Origin: Patella vulgata
Lineage: Eukaryota; Mollusca; Gastropoda; Patellidae
Direction: 5' to 3'
Assembly (NCBI RefSeq): GCF_932274485.2
Contig: NC_065881.2
Location: 54,012,702-54,076,701, forward strand
DNA: 64,000 bases
A program made the position numbers and the translations under genes. The notes beneath the pieces were generated by a model. It was not told the DNA's origin and ran no database searches. It saw only the letters and a program-made list of their open reading frames with translations. Position 1 is the first letter of the stretch. Each line of letters begins with the position of its first letter. This document shows positions 12,764-27,400 of the stretch, piece after piece.

Positions 12764-12798
12764 CCGGAAGTGGGGGAACTCAGAATATCAATATGGCG
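12764..12798 (+). promoter_or_regulatory. Candidate TRAPPC8 core promoter: ETS and YY1-like sites
   Basis: CCGGAAGTG at 12764-12772 fits the ETS/GABP consensus. AATATGGCG at 12790-12798 resembles YY1. Both lie 90-130 bp upstream of the TRAPPC8 start codon, with no TATA box evident, which is the usual layout of animal housekeeping promoters. Assignment is by motif and position only. Confidence 0.45.
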
Positions 12799-12890
12799 CA
12801 TGACTTGACACATAAGTGAAGGAGAATGGATAATTTTATATTAATTATGTAGTCAATTTAGATTTGTACGTTTAATTAAAAGGCAAAATA

Positions 12891-15800
12891 ATGGCGAAGT
12901 GCAAGCAAACAGCCGAAGAATTTATACAGAATACTTTTAGTCCGCACGTTGCGGTTTTGTGTAGTGCTGAAGCTGAAGTGTTGTGTCAGAAAAATAATTT
13001 GACTTTTGTACAGTTGGTTCAACCTTTTTGTAGATTAGCCACAGAAGGTAAATGCTGTAAACACCCCATGTGTCGTTGTGTATATATTCCTAAGAGCACT
13101 ATGAATTATGTGCAGTACCGATTGACAAGGACCCTATATTTGATCATGTCTCTCTAGGATATTCATTCCAACATTATCCATTGCCACCCCTAATTCTGAC
13201 AGTTTCATTACTTCATCAGTGTCTTGTCTTTACTTCTTTCCAAATTATGACAATGGGCTATTTCTTCACTTTTTATTCTTTAGCATGCATTTAAGCTTAC
13301 TTAAAGGAGCTAAATCGCTATTATTTTGGACCTAGAAATTGGCACAAATGGGTCGCAACACATATAATAATGAATTTATATAAACTGTTTTACATTCAAT
13401 CGTGTCCGTTTTACTGTGAATTGTCATCAGTTATGTTCGGCGAAATACACCAGAAGTCTGAACAGCAAGTCAATTTCTAGCGTCTGGTTATTCCAGTCAA
13501 CACCGATATTATTTATTGCGCATGCTCTCCAAATAATAACATGATATAACCTTTTGACATGACTTGTGGAATATGTCTAGCCTCATTCTTTGAGCACCTT
13601 GTTACAAATGGCGCTGAAACGCATTATCATGATTATGGTACACGATTCGTGTACCAATGGTAAAATGTTTATTTTGTCTTAAATATTGGATATCAAAAGC
13701 CCATCTTTTCCAGGTAAGATCACAACACCAATGCTGATTTAAATTGCAAAAAAATTTGTGTTTCCAATGTCGAAGACTTTGGATGATATTGAGTTATGGA
13801 ATTGGCTACTTTAAACCAACTGGGAGTACTCCTGTAATGTTTTTATATGTGATGATTAATTTAATGTTTTTCAGTGCATACAAGAGATCCTAACAATCTT
13901 CCTCATGTGATACGAAACCTCCGACTAAATGTTTGTGATATGACAAACCCTGGTTATCCGACACAACCAGCAGCTATAAGAAAACTACTCAATGATGCAG
14001 TGGCCAATACGCAATTACCATCTAGAGATGGTGGAAAATCTAATGTGACATCAGTAGGAAACTATGACCTACAGTTAAATTGTAAGAATTATAAGCTTAT
14101 TACATAGATTATTTTGATCTTTTGTGATTTTGTTTACATTAAAGACCTAAAACATAGTTGGTAGCCATCTGTTTTTATCAACCAATTGTAATTCCTAAAT
14201 GCAAACTCTAAAAAAACTTATATATTGCAACAGTGTTATTTAAACATAGTTTTGTTGTTTCATACATGATAAAAATTTAAGAATGCAAGACATGTATATT
14301 GTATAGGTATATACAATGTAAGTACATATGAACTTTGAAAAATTCATTCATTTTGATATATGATTCGTTCTAGCATCAACACCATGGTTTGAGTCATATA
14401 GAGAAATGTTTCTGAAGATAATGCCACCATCAGATCACGAATATCTCAACAACTGTTTAGGATGTATCTTTTTTTAAAATATGCCCAGATTGTTTGAGGG
14501 CATAAATTCTTCGTTTCTACATTCCTTCAGTATTCTAGTAAACACACTGTACAAGTAAAAAATTTCAGATTTTTCCTTAAAACTGACTAGAATTTTTCTG
14601 CTATTCATAAGGAGACACCTTATCGAAATTCAGAGGGTTATTCAGGCATTCACGTAAAATGAGCGAGATCACTCTCACTCTCCTGGACGCGCATGGATGT
14701 CAGTCGAGGTGTGATTTTTATAGCTCGCCTCAATGTCTAAATTTGACTCCTCTCAAAGAAAACAATCAGGAAAAGTAAACCGGTAACGAAAAATACTGTC
14801 AATATCGACAATCAACTTGCTTGTCGGCTACAATAGCAGTCATACATGTACCTTAGTGAGAATCAGCCATCTGGTTCATAATCCGAGTAATTAGCACATT
14901 TAACAGTAATTTTGATAATTCGGTAAAGAATAAACAAAACAAGCTTGCTGGTTATTCATAACATGTCCAGTAAGTTTACTTTGTAATAATAAGCCACGTG
15001 GCAAATGAAGGCACATTGCTCGGCATGGTCTGTGACGCTTGATCCGTATGAATTCCAGGTAGATATTAAATAATATACTATTCAAAAAAAGTAGGGGATA
15101 TTTGATTTTGGGGGCATAATACTAAAATATGCAAATGACTACGAAAAAAGTCACTATAGAACCTAACAGAAGAAACATTTCCAGTTACATGTGACGCCCA
15201 AACGCACCAATAGCTACCGCATGGAATGCAGGTGATGCTTGGGATCATCATGGGGGTCCAACCCAAGATTTGCACGACTCTGACTTTGAATGTTACAGTC
15301 ATTGTGGCATTGAATTCCAGGGTGGAAACATCAGTTTAATTGTTTTAGTGACCAGAAAACAAATTTTGATATGCGTCGGCTTACCCAAAATGAAAGGTTA
15401 CGTGCCCTTGGCATGCTACAGATCGGCACAACAGAGGCGGTTGTGGCGCGGACGATGAATGTTTCTCAGTCTGTCATAAGCAGGCTATGGTCCAGATACC
15501 GTGATACACAATCTGTACAGGACAGACCACGCTCAGGTCGACCAAGGGCGACAACTCAAGCCCAGGATCGATTTATCCGTACCTTGGCCTTGAGAAATCG
15601 TGTCATCACAGCAAATCAGATCAGCGCTTGTCTTCAAACAGACACTGGTGTGAGAGTGAGTGGCCAGACGATTCGGAATCGACTGCATAGGGGTCACCTT
15701 TGCGCCAGACGTCCTCGCGTGATCCCTTGTTTGAGAGATCATCACATTCAGGCAAGACGTCGTTGGTGTAGGGATCGTCAACACTGGGATAATCGACGCT

Positions 15801-18469
15801 GGAGCAATGTGATGTTTTCAGATGAGTCAAGGTTCACTGTTGATTTTTTGGACAGACGTAGGAGGGTTTGGCGTCGTCGAAACGAGCGCTTCCAAGACGT
15901 TAACGTCATCAGACATGATCGATTTGGGGGTGGTTCTGTTATGGTGTGGGGAGGCATCACTGTTGCTGGAAGAACGGCTTTACATGTTGTTGCAGGGCGT
16001 GTTACAGGCCAGTACTACCGGGACAACATCTTGGCAGTCCATGTTGTGCCGTTCGCACGACGTCATGGCCGCCGTTTCATCTTCCAGGATGACAACGCAA
16101 GATGTCACAGGGCCAGGATCGTTACAGGTTACCTCCAACAACAGAACATCACCACATTACCTTGGCCAGCACTGAGTCCCGACCTCTCCCCCATCGAGCA
16201 TGTCTGGGACATGCTTGGACAGAGGTTACGTCAACGTCAACAACGTCCTGCCAATGTCCAAGAACTTGCTGCTGCGTTGCAACAGGAATGGGACAATCTG
16301 GACCAAAATGACCTTAGACGTCTCATTAGGAGTATGCCACGTCGGATCAATGCTTGTTTGGCAAACAGAGGAGGATTTACCCGTTACTGACTTGGTTGTG
16401 ATGCTGTGGTAACTTTGCTGTTTGACCCCGGGTATCATTTTACCCTTATAATGGTCAGTCTGTGCCTTACTTAGTCTAACGATCATTTGGAATAAATCGA
16501 TGAATGTGAACTTCATTTCATTTTGTCATTTGTTTCTTCGTCAGTTTCATTAGGTGACTTTAATAACACTTAAAAATCAAATATCCCCTACTTTTTTTGA
16601 ATAGTATAATTGGATATACAGACAATAATATATTTTCCGCCAGGATCTCCAATGCTTTCCGATTCACGATAATGAAATGCATCAGTTGGTATTAGGTCAA
16701 TAAACCAGCATTGCTAGATTTAGTTTTAAATAACGTTTTAGTTTATTCTTTTATATTTTATACACATGCTGACAGAGAGTTATTTAAGGCTATGGCATAG
16801 TTGTACGGAATTTTATTTTATATAAAGCAATTTCAATTATGGTTCTCACGTGATTATTGTGCCGCATGAATGAATAAAAACTTTGTTAGTTACGTGATAA
16901 GACAAAAACAATAATTTCTGTTTTAAATATGAAGAAATGCCATGGTGTCGTATCAGATTGTTTTGGCTACTGCATTTTCTGATACGGACCGTAGTAGAAA
17001 AATCCTAATTTCGATCGACTGATGATATCCGTTTATCCATCGAATAAACGAAGACAGTAATTTATTTAGGAATATTACTGACTTGAACTTCAAGTCATAT
17101 ATTAGCCTATTCAGAATACGACATTCTCCATAACAAATTACCAAAACTTATTTTTGTTGAAGTCGGGTTATATTAAAGTTAATGGGAGCTTCTAATTACC
17201 CTATTTCCTACCGGAATCTCATTTAACCCATTTCTTCCTGGTTGATTTCAAAATGGATTAAAGTCCCTGTTCTTGTCACAAATGGTAAAAAAGCTCTCCT
17301 CAAGAGATTCAGGAGAGTGATTTACCCTTTTTCCAATTTCAGGAGAGCTTTTTTTTTTACTCTTCAGGAACTTATTCATGTGAAGGCCTGGTTATTGTCC
17401 TTGTTACAGAAGTTCTGGACCCTAACAAAAGAAATTATTACTCTCTAATTGAAACCTTGTAAATGCTCCATGATTGACTTAATCATGATATACTGTGATG
17501 CCCATGCTTCCCCCAATCTTTAAAAGTACTTTCCTTAGCAAAGGACAGGTATTTTTGTTGTGTCATCAAGCCATGCTGATCCTGTGGCAACCTTTCAGAG
17601 TTTAGCTAATCAACAACTCCAACAGCAACAACAGTTTCCTAATAAAACACCACGCTGGTTTTGTCAAGGCATTCTCCACTATTTTGTACTGCTACATGAT
17701 GTGATAGAAGGAGAGCAAGCAAGGTTGGTCTTACACATACTTCATACCTGAATACCTAAATCATAGGATATTGGATAATGTCACACAGTATTAATCATAA
17801 TATCTGATTATTGTGTTAACCAAGTATTGAACCTTTTTTTGTTGTGTCAAGTCCCCAAATTAAATTGAGTAATCCCTGTGATGGCGAAGAAAGCTCACTG
17901 TGGTTTCCCCATGTCAGAATTTAGTCCTTCAGATGGGACATTATAATGAGGCCATGTGTACACATATAAGAATCCTGTTACAGTTGGAATTCAATGAAGA
18001 GTAGATGCTGCTGTTAGGGCAAAATTTCCCTCATGGCACACTGCATGGCGTATGCAGCTCGGTTTGAGCAGGAAGTAGGACAGTAAACCCCATTTTGTTT
18101 AATTTCATTTCAACTTTAACAATATTGTAGTTTGCAAGGGATTCTGACGCTCAGACGGTTTTATGAAATGTAAAGAATATAAAATTTACTGGTATGCATT
18201 GAATTGCATACAATGTATAAGAAATCTATATTTGTTACATAAAAATGCTCAGTTACTAGTTCAAGGTTTGTTTGAAATATGATGTAGTGATGTTTGTATT
18301 TTATAGAGCTGAATCCATCTATCAAATGATGAAATCCACATTCCCACCTACATGCTGTCACTTACTTCAAATTAATTCCCGGTCTCTCCAGGCAGTAGAT
18401 ACAATGCGATCTGAAGCATCTTTACCTGATCCTTGGAGTCAATTTATTCCAAAACCTGTTGAACCTCAG
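12891..18469 (+). CDS. TRAPPC8: TRAPPC8 exons 1-5 (N-terminal region)
   Basis: Exons: 12891-13047, 13875-14081, 14374-14463, 17549-17723, 18307-18469. Exon 1 encodes MAKCKQTAEEFIQNTF through LATE and splits a Val codon. Exon 2 begins HTRDPNN (human MRDPNN) and runs to DLQLN. Exon 3 starts with STPWFESYRE and stops after CLG. Exon 4 starts CIFVVSSSHADPV (human CMLVASSSEAEPV) and ends GEQA plus a split Arg. Exon 5 starts AESIYQMMK and ends at a CAG before GTAAAC. Intron 1 is mostly a TTAA-flanked element, and intron 3 (3.1 kb) holds a Tc1-like transposon. Confidence 0.92.
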
Positions 18470-21400
18470 GTAAACTAATACCTTTGAGTTTGATTAAGAA
18501 TATTTATATTTAATTTGGTCTTAGATAGATTAAAAGTGCATTGTACTTTTTGTTTACTTAAGAAATATTCAGATGATAAAAGATGCAATTAGCTCGTCAA
18601 TAAGTTTATTTCTAAAAAGAAATTAATGTACATGCTTTAGTTATACATAAAGCTATATAGGAGACATTCTAATTGTGAAACATACACCATAGAACATTGG
18701 CTGAGGAACAAACAATTAATCAGTGGAAGGCTTTTTGTATGATGTAAAGTCTCTTGTACTAAATGATGCTGCTACTACTAGTGGTATGGTTATTTGACAC
18801 AAGCTGGGACAGAACAGTAGGACAAAATACTATCATGAGATTCCTCTGTCAATCAAATTCAGTATTCCAGAGACAATGGGCTTGGATAAAATCCATGAAT
18901 TTTATTTTTTTTAAATTTCAATACAAGAGTCTTAAAATATGAAGCTATAACTAAAAAAAAAAGACTAAATGAAAAAAAAGGCTTGATAATATGAGTACCT
19001 TGCATATGCTTTAGAAGTACTTATTTGTCAATTTTCTTTCTTCGGTGTTTTTATACGCCCACATTGAAATGTGGTCGTATATTGTTGTCGCCCCTGTCCG
19101 TCCGTTGATATCCGACTGTCTTTAAATGTATACACAGTGTTTTAAGGTCGTCAGACGAAGAAGCCTCTTGATTTTTAATGATTTCCGATAATTACTGCCA
19201 CAGTTATGGCCCTTGATCACTTTGAAAAATCTTGTGGACACTCTAAAGGTTAATGTTAATATCCGATTGACTTTAAATTCATACACAGTGTTTAAAGTCA
19301 TCAGACGAAGAAGCCTATTAAGACGAACAAGCCTATTGATTTCCAAAGTTTTTTCCGATAAGTACTGCCAGAGTTATGGCCCTTGATCACTTTGAAATAT
19401 CTTGTGGATGCTCAAGAGGCTAAAGTTAATATTCGGTTGGCTTTTAATTTCTACACAGTGATTACTGTCATGAGACGAAGAAGCCTATTGATTTTCCTCG
19501 ATTTACGATAATTACTGTTAGACTTATGGCCCTTGATCACTTTGAAATATCTTGTGGAGGCTCTAGAAGCTAAAGTTAACATCTGATTGACTTTAAAGTT
19601 CAAAACGATGTTAAAGGTCATCAGACGAATAAGCCTATTAAGACGAACAAGCCTATTGATTTTCAACGTTTTCCGATAATCACTTTGAAAAATCTTATGG
19701 ATTCTGTAGAGATTAAAGTTATCATGCAATTGATTTTAAATTTATACACCGTGTTTACGGTCATGAGACGAAGGCACCTATATATTATCAAGGATTTCCA
19801 ATAATTACTGCCAGAGTTAGGGCCCTTAATTACTTTGGAACATTTTGCTGATGCTGTACAGGCCAAAGTAATCATTCGATTGACTTTAGATTGATACAGA
19901 CTTTAAGGTCTTGAGACAAAAAAGTATATTGATTTCCAATGATTTTTGATAACTTGAACAGCTAAATCTCTGATATTAAATGTTTTGTATGCTAAACATT
20001 AGCATGGGGCAGAACTAGAAGCCAAACAAATTATAATGATTTTCTGATAATTACTCAATGAGTTGTTACTTTTAAACATATTTTAGTGTATAAAAATGTT
20101 TTATTACCGACAAAAGAAAAAATATGCGACAACTCTTGTTGACTACCTGGACGATTTAGCTGATGTGGGCATATATTTCGTTGCCTGGCAACCTATCTTT
20201 GATCCTGTTACATCATAATAATCTTGTTTACACAAGTACATTCTTATGATTTATTATACAAATATATGAATTTACTAGTAATATTGCTTTAGGTGCTGTG
20301 TAGATTTTTAATGTTGTTCAGAAGTCATGAAAAATTATGAACACCTAGCATTGTCAAAAATGATATTTGGGGCCATATGCATTATATAAAAATGAAATCT
20401 TGAATGAAGGTGAATGATTTTAATTGCAGATTCAATATTCACATAAACCTAGGTATTTTATAGCTTGGGTAAGTGGACACAGTGCAAGCCACTCATGTTT
20501 TTACATCCGTGCATTTTGTCTGCTATCATTGTCAAGCTTTTTCCATTTTTATTTCACTGAAAAAATTTACAGTATGTTCCTCTCTAAGTCCAACTTTTGA
20601 AATTATTCTTGGAATTTTGGGAAATTTATCTTTATCTGGTATTTTTTATTATGCATTTTGACTGTCACTATGTAATTTCAATATAATTTTAATTGTAATT
20701 TAATTTCAAAGATATACATACATGTATATATATTTTGGATTGGGTTTGAATTTTATACTTAATAATTGGAGAAGAATAATTGTATGACTGGCCTTTCCTA
20801 CATGTATATGATACATGTATGATTATTTTGTATGCCTGTAAATGCTAGAAAATTTGTGGCCCAAACTTATTAGTCTAAAACAATTTTGTCCAAAGTTAAT
20901 TTTTTTTCAAATTTAGTTATTCTTTGCCACTGCTAGTAGTAAATAAAATATTAAAATTTCTTTTACCCCAGAATGTGTAGGATTTATTGTCCCCCGGCTT
21001 TAGCAGGGGACTATTTAAATGGGTTCGTCCGTCTGTCTGTCCGTCACTTTTTAGGACACAATAATACCTTGACTAAGTTTGATAATGAGCACTTTCTGCT
21101 TAGGGTAAGCAGATTGATAAGCCATTTGATTGGTCGAGACTTTGGAACACAATAACTTGTGGTGTAGGCGTTCATTAGGTGAATGCCTTGAAGGAGTTTG
21201 ATGATAAACATTGTCTGCTTACGGTAAGCAGTTATAAGCAATCTAATTGGTTGATGCTTTGGGGCACGATAACTAAGTAAGTAAGAGTGATGAAACTCTG
21301 AGTATAGATTCATTACATCATTACCTTGACTAAGTTCGATGATGAGAATTTCTGCTTAGACTTTGGAACATAACAACTCTGCTTTTAATTGAAGTAGAAT

Positions 21401-24400
21401 GTTTGAACTTGATGTAGATGTCTTGACTGAGTTCAATGATTAACATTTCGAGCTAAAGCTAAGCAGAGCTAAGCAATTTCATTTAGGACAAGATAACTTT
21501 GATTCTATCTGATAGAGAGTGATGAAACTTAGTGTATAATTGATAATCTGTTTGATTGCTTGATACTTTTGAAAAAAATAAATTTACGATAAATTAATAT
21601 GTGTCATCTATTTATTTTGGGATGTTGGCTTGTTTAGTTTTGAAAGGATAGTATTTAACTATTCAAATTAAATGAGGTTCTTTTCTTAAATTCAAACAAA
21701 ATTGAACAATTGCTGTCAAAATTTTAAAAGAATAGTTTGATAAGCAATTTAATTTCCAGAGTATCGTTGTCTGTTTCTCAATGAATATAATATGTTATGA
21801 TTTTCGTTTGATTTTAATCTTACACGTCTGGGTGAATTACAGCTATTTTCTATGGTTTTGGGTGACACAATGTTACTTTATCTTAATTTTGTCTTTGTAT
21901 TTATTTAGTTTTTATAATTTTCTTTTGCAGACTGCTTTATTTTTATTTATCAAGTATCTCACTTCTTAAGTTAAATATATAGTTTTGTTACTATTGGAAA
22001 TATTATTGTATATCAGATTTATTTTTTATTGGCCATTGTATGTTGTTGTCAGTACTCTTTCTGTTGACAATGAATATTGTCAGGATCCTTTATTTTATGA
22101 CTTGTTAAATTCTTTTTAGTTCATAAATCTCTGTTAATAAAAATCTTGTTAGGATAGATGGCCACAATTATAATCTTTTGGCAGTTACTGAATGTACGTG
22201 AGTTGTGTTAAATCTATGTTTAGTGTTTAACACGATTGACATGATGTTTACTTGGTTATATGAAAAATCTCAGGAAGCATATATTTGGTCATTTCAACCA
22301 TTTTTGGACGCCCTATTGAATAACTGGCACTCACATCTGCGAGTCCATGTTTTGTGTGGAGAGTTTCTTTTTTAAAGCATACTACATATTCTTCAAAAGT
22401 ATCTCAAGTTTTATAGTAGGGGATATTATTAAATAAATATCAAAATAGTAATTCGTTCAACTTTGATGAAGTATTTTTAAATAGCCAGAATTTTGTCCTA
22501 AATGTTTTCATATTCTTGGCATTTGTTTCTTAGGTCTGGTGAATTGATTGGTGCCATATTTTTATGTCGTCAGCCATGTCTCTCCTCCCACAATTGACTT
22601 GTTATGGCGATAGAGGCTGCAATTTTAAACAGATTTTCTTGAAATGTGGCCCGAATCATTGGGGTCATAAGAGGATGAACTCTATTGATTTTCAGCACTC
22701 TGCGACCTGTAGTTGCTGAATTATCCCCCATTTCTGAAAACTTGGTTAATGCCATAGAGGGTACAATTTTTAACAGATTTTTTTTCAAATCTGGTGTGAA
22801 GCATTGGGGTGATGAGAGATGAACAAAACCTTGTTCAACTAGCGACAGGGACTACAGATGTATTTTAAATTTGGTGTGAAGCATTTCAGTCGGAAAAGAT
22901 GAACCTTGTTGATTTACATAAATCTAGGACTTTCCGTTCCAGAGATTTCATAAAGGATCCTTAATAAATTTGGTCAACATTGATATTTCCTTTCAGATAG
23001 TCTGCTTTGTGGGAGTATTTGCATGCTTTGCGTGGCTGTCTTTATATGCTACGACTTCTAATTATGTGTGGTTGTATATTGTGGTTTCTGTCCGTCTCCG
23101 CAATAAGTCAGGTTAACAAAAAATACCTTGGGATATTTAAAGCCGTGCTTTCACTCTTAGGGCCATCCTTCTACAACTTGCTTTGAAAACACCCTTGGCA
23201 TTGGGAAATTGAAGAAAAGTAGGTGGAAAAACAACCGTTGAGACCAAATTTTCCTATGTTGCATTTACCATATGTGTATGTTTTTCAAATTTACTAACAT
23301 GCATGTATTATGTTGAGGAGACATTAAATTCCATTCTTAAGACCAAGCCCTTTGATTTTGACTTGAGAAAAAAATATATATAGATAGTTAAATCACAGAA
23401 ACTGTTTATGGAATAATAGTAATACAAAATTATTAATTGCAAGATCTAAAGGACATAAGGTTCTCTTTTTTAAAAAAAATATTCAGAATTATGGTGGTGA
23501 GCACAATTGACCGGATGAATGTAGAAGAGGAAATTAAATGTTATGTTAAAACTGCTAATGACTTGCATTTTTCTTCAATATGACAGTAACATAATTTAAA
23601 GGTTATTATTTATATTGGGTCAAATGATTGTATTTCTGTTAAGAATTTGGAAATATTGTGTGTGAAATTATGTATTGTATTTTGAATACTGTACATATTA
23701 GACTTGCCATATAGTGACCATATATAAAGAAGCCATATTTTATGTTGTAGGAGGGTGTTGATTATGACTATGCGGAGACTGATGATACAGCTTTCCCATC
23801 AAGATTATCAGAAGGTCCAGAAATTGTTGATGATTCTATTATGACTAGTTCACTTGAGTTTGATGACAAGACTAATCTTGGTAAGTTCAACCTTATGTCA
23901 ATACCTTAATGCACAAAAACACTGCTGCCTGGTAAAATTTTCCTCATAACATACTACCACATATGGCCGGCTTCATTATCCCAGTTTGTGCAGTAGGACA
24001 TTAAACCTCATTTCATTCCCCCCCCCCCCCCCCACCAATCTGCTTGAATACCACTACACAATCTGAAAATATTAATGACTTAATATGTCTCGCAATCAAG
24101 TTTGAACATTCCACATATAACAGTTAACCCAATTTAATTTTCAAGCAAGTAAACTCCAGTCAGAGAAAAACCTACTTTGTTCATATTGCTTTGTTATGAT
24201 TGTTTTAATATGGCCAATAGATACCAGTTTGCACTTCTGATTATGGTGTATTTATAGTTCCAGGAATGTCAGATTCAATTCCTAATCTTTCTAATCCTCT
24301 GATGGATCATCCTTTGGCATTCTCTTCAAATGATTTAAGAGATCCATTAAGTGGACCAAACTCACCAGACGGAGATCCTACAGCAGCTGCTAATGGTTAC

Positions 24401-27400
24401 CAAGATGGTCGCAGTACAACACCAGGAACTAGTGATAAAACTAAATCTCGTGTTCATGGAATATGTCTAACGACAAGTGATATGGATAGATTACGTATCT
24501 TTATGCATGAATTTGTTGTAAAAGCTCTGGTGCCTTGGGCAGAACGACAAATGAGAATATTCAGTGAACAGGTAAATTGTATTATATGATGCAAAAAGGA
24601 GTGTACTAAGCTTTTAAACTGTAAAACCAAATTAGAGTTACTCCCTTTTACAAAATAATTTAATTACACTGTACAGTGTTAAAACTGCCTCATTATTACC
24701 AGTAATACTTTCACTTCTAAATACAAAAACATAAAGATGTTTATCATAGAAGCTAAGCAGTGAAAGTGTTAATTAAAGAAAAGCAGTTAACATAAATAAC
24801 ACCCATGAGTTGGATAACATTGCATTTACTATTCCGTGAAATGGTTTGACCCAAATTTTAAATGGAAATACATGTACCACATGATTGAAACTCTTTATAT
24901 GATTGAAATACTGCTTCCATAATTATTACTAGTAAACAGTAACTGATATTAGTATTTTATTCATTAATATGTTATCATTGTTTTGTTTTTGTATAGCTGA
25001 CATCTAGGAAAGGTATTCATAGGTCAATATTCAGTGCTACCAAAAAATGGTTTGGTGGTAACAAGCCTTCGGGATATGTCCCTTCTAATCAGAATACAAC
25101 TGTAGTGTGAGTACGATATTCTTGTCATACATTTCATAGGGATTTCATTAAATTCAAGTTTGTTGGGGGGGGGGGGGGTAGCAGTATGGTAATTTTTGTT
25201 GGAAATTGAAAGCTGTAATAAGTGGAATTAATGAATAAGAGAATGTTACAATAATTAATTTAGATTATCTAAACTGTTTTAGGTACACCTCAGATGCTCC
25301 GGAACTTCAGCTACGAAGAATGGCTGATCTAGCCTTTCTATTCCAGATGTTTGAATTTGCTTATCAGACATATCATACAGCTAAACGTGATTTCAATAAT
25401 GATCATGCATGGTTGCATCTAGCAGGTACATTGGTAAGTTATTTTTACTACATGTACTGTTTTTTATTCAAAACTTTGACACCAAAAATAATAATAATGC
25501 TTTATTGGGTGGAGTTATGAGTATTTAAATCTCAAGGTCTTCTGTATGGTCTCTATATTGAGTGTCTGTCTTGTGTATGTTTGATTTTCTTGTTCTTGGG
25601 GGCAACTCTCTTCGAAAAACGCACAAGGCTTCACAGATTCAATTACAATCAACATAAATTTTGGCATGCTTGTTCCTTGGACTGGCGGCGATGATATCAT
25701 CCTTGTTTCCTGGTACGTAGTACGCTCTTACTTGTTTATTTTATAGTCCCTTTAAATCCAGACTATTTTCCTGAAGATTTGAAAATCAAATGATTATATA
25801 TTGATTTCACCAGTTGTCGTTTTTGTGACCACATTTCGAACCCTGAATACATGAATCCACTGTTATCTTGATTTTTTTTTTAGGAAATGGCCAGTTTATC
25901 AATATTTATGCAGGGTAATCAAGCTCAAAGACCATATCCACATCATTATATGGAATCTGCTATTACAACATACATAGCAACTTGCAGGTAAAATCATACA
26001 AGAGTATTTTCTGCTTGATATTCATCTAGTTTTATCTTTCAAAATACTCTGTTGGTTTCTGTTATTATCATTTGATGTCATAATCATTGCAAAAGTGAAA
26101 GTAGGTTACTATTGATCTCTTCAGACCAGAAAGTGGTAAGGGTGGTCTTAGATCTTAATGCAGGGTAAGCTAATGAAATTATAAAAATCAAAACAAGTGT
26201 ACTTATACACATTCAATCATGACATATACTAGAATAACGTAATGTTTGGGAAATATTTCCTTTTTTTGTAGATTGACTCCAAAGGGAATGGTTTGGTAGG
26301 CTGGGTATATAACAACTGATGTTTAATCTGAGTTTCAGCTTTTAGTGATAGCACCAAAGTTATAAAAACTAAGCAGTCTAATTGGTTGTGGTTACTGTAG
26401 ACTGTGACTGAATGGGTGTTGATGTTTTGTTCATATTCAAATATTTAATTTCAGAAATCCTCAATTCGCTACAAGAGCTACTTTAACCAGCACTGATGCA
26501 TTAAAAAGTAGAGGAATGTTTCGAGAGGCAGCAATGCAGTTTCTGAAACTAACTAATGAGGTAGTTGAAAATATAGAATAAAGCATTAATAAATTCATAA
26601 ATAAAACAGATAAATTAACTCATAAATATAAAACAGATACATTAATTCAGCTTTTTTTTTGTGTACAAATTTTCATACTCTTTCAAAAATAAAATTGTAA
26701 AATGCAAACTTTACAGTGACTTCAGTAGGATGTTAAACCCCATTTCATTTCATTTTTACACTGACCTAATTTAGCAATTGATGATTTGTATTTTGTAGGA
26801 TTCTGATTTGTCCAGTGCATTGTTTTTAGAGCAAGCAGCCCATTGTTTTATTAACATGAAAGTACCTTTAGTTCGTAAATACTCTTTCCATATTATATTG
26901 GCTGGTCATAGATTTAATAAATCTGTACAGGTAAGTCTTCATATAATACAATTAGTATGCATACCCATGACTGCTGTACATGAGATGGTCCATCTATTTC
27001 TATACATATTTCAAAAGATACATATTTATCACAGCTACTGTATTTGGATCAACTTTCAGAAAAATTCAATCTGTACCCTTTATTTAAAAGATATATTACT
27101 GAACTGATGTCATCAATACTACTAGATCTTTCAGACACAGAAATGGACATAGTTTTAGTAAATTGTTCATATTTGATTATTTTACTTGTCAAAACTTAAC
27201 TTTTAGTCATGTTTCTACCATTTCCAATTGAGACAATTGCTATTTCTAGTTCTGTCAATGATGACATAAAGGCAATCTTTAATTTAGTGTGAATTGAAAT
27301 GCAGAATCAAGAAAGATTTTGAAAATTGTTTCTATCGTTGTTATAACCTAAATATAAGCTTCTCTTGTTATATTTTTATTTAATTGATTTGTGTTTTTGG

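Larger units (their letters stand above)
14838..16925 (+). repeat. Dispersed repeat R, copy 1 (intron 3), split by a Tc1-like transposon
   Basis: Sequence at 14838-15073 and 16609-16925 matches 36560-37010 in intron 23. Shared blocks include TTAGCACATTTAAC followed by TTTTGATAAT, then TTAGGTCAAT with CTAGATTTAG, and GTACGGAATTTTATTTTA with CAATTTCAATTATGGTT. The outer limits are not clear. The young transposon at 15076-16606 is inserted inside it, so R is the older element. Confidence 0.65.

Noticed and set aside
15533-16516. Overlapping open frames on both strands inside the family A transposon
   Set aside because: Shadows of the transposase frame; the same shadows appear in copies 2 and 3.
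21781-21969. Hydrophobic open frame in intron 5, possibly a membrane protein
   Set aside because: T-rich DNA gives Phe/Leu/Ile codons by composition; no start context or homology.
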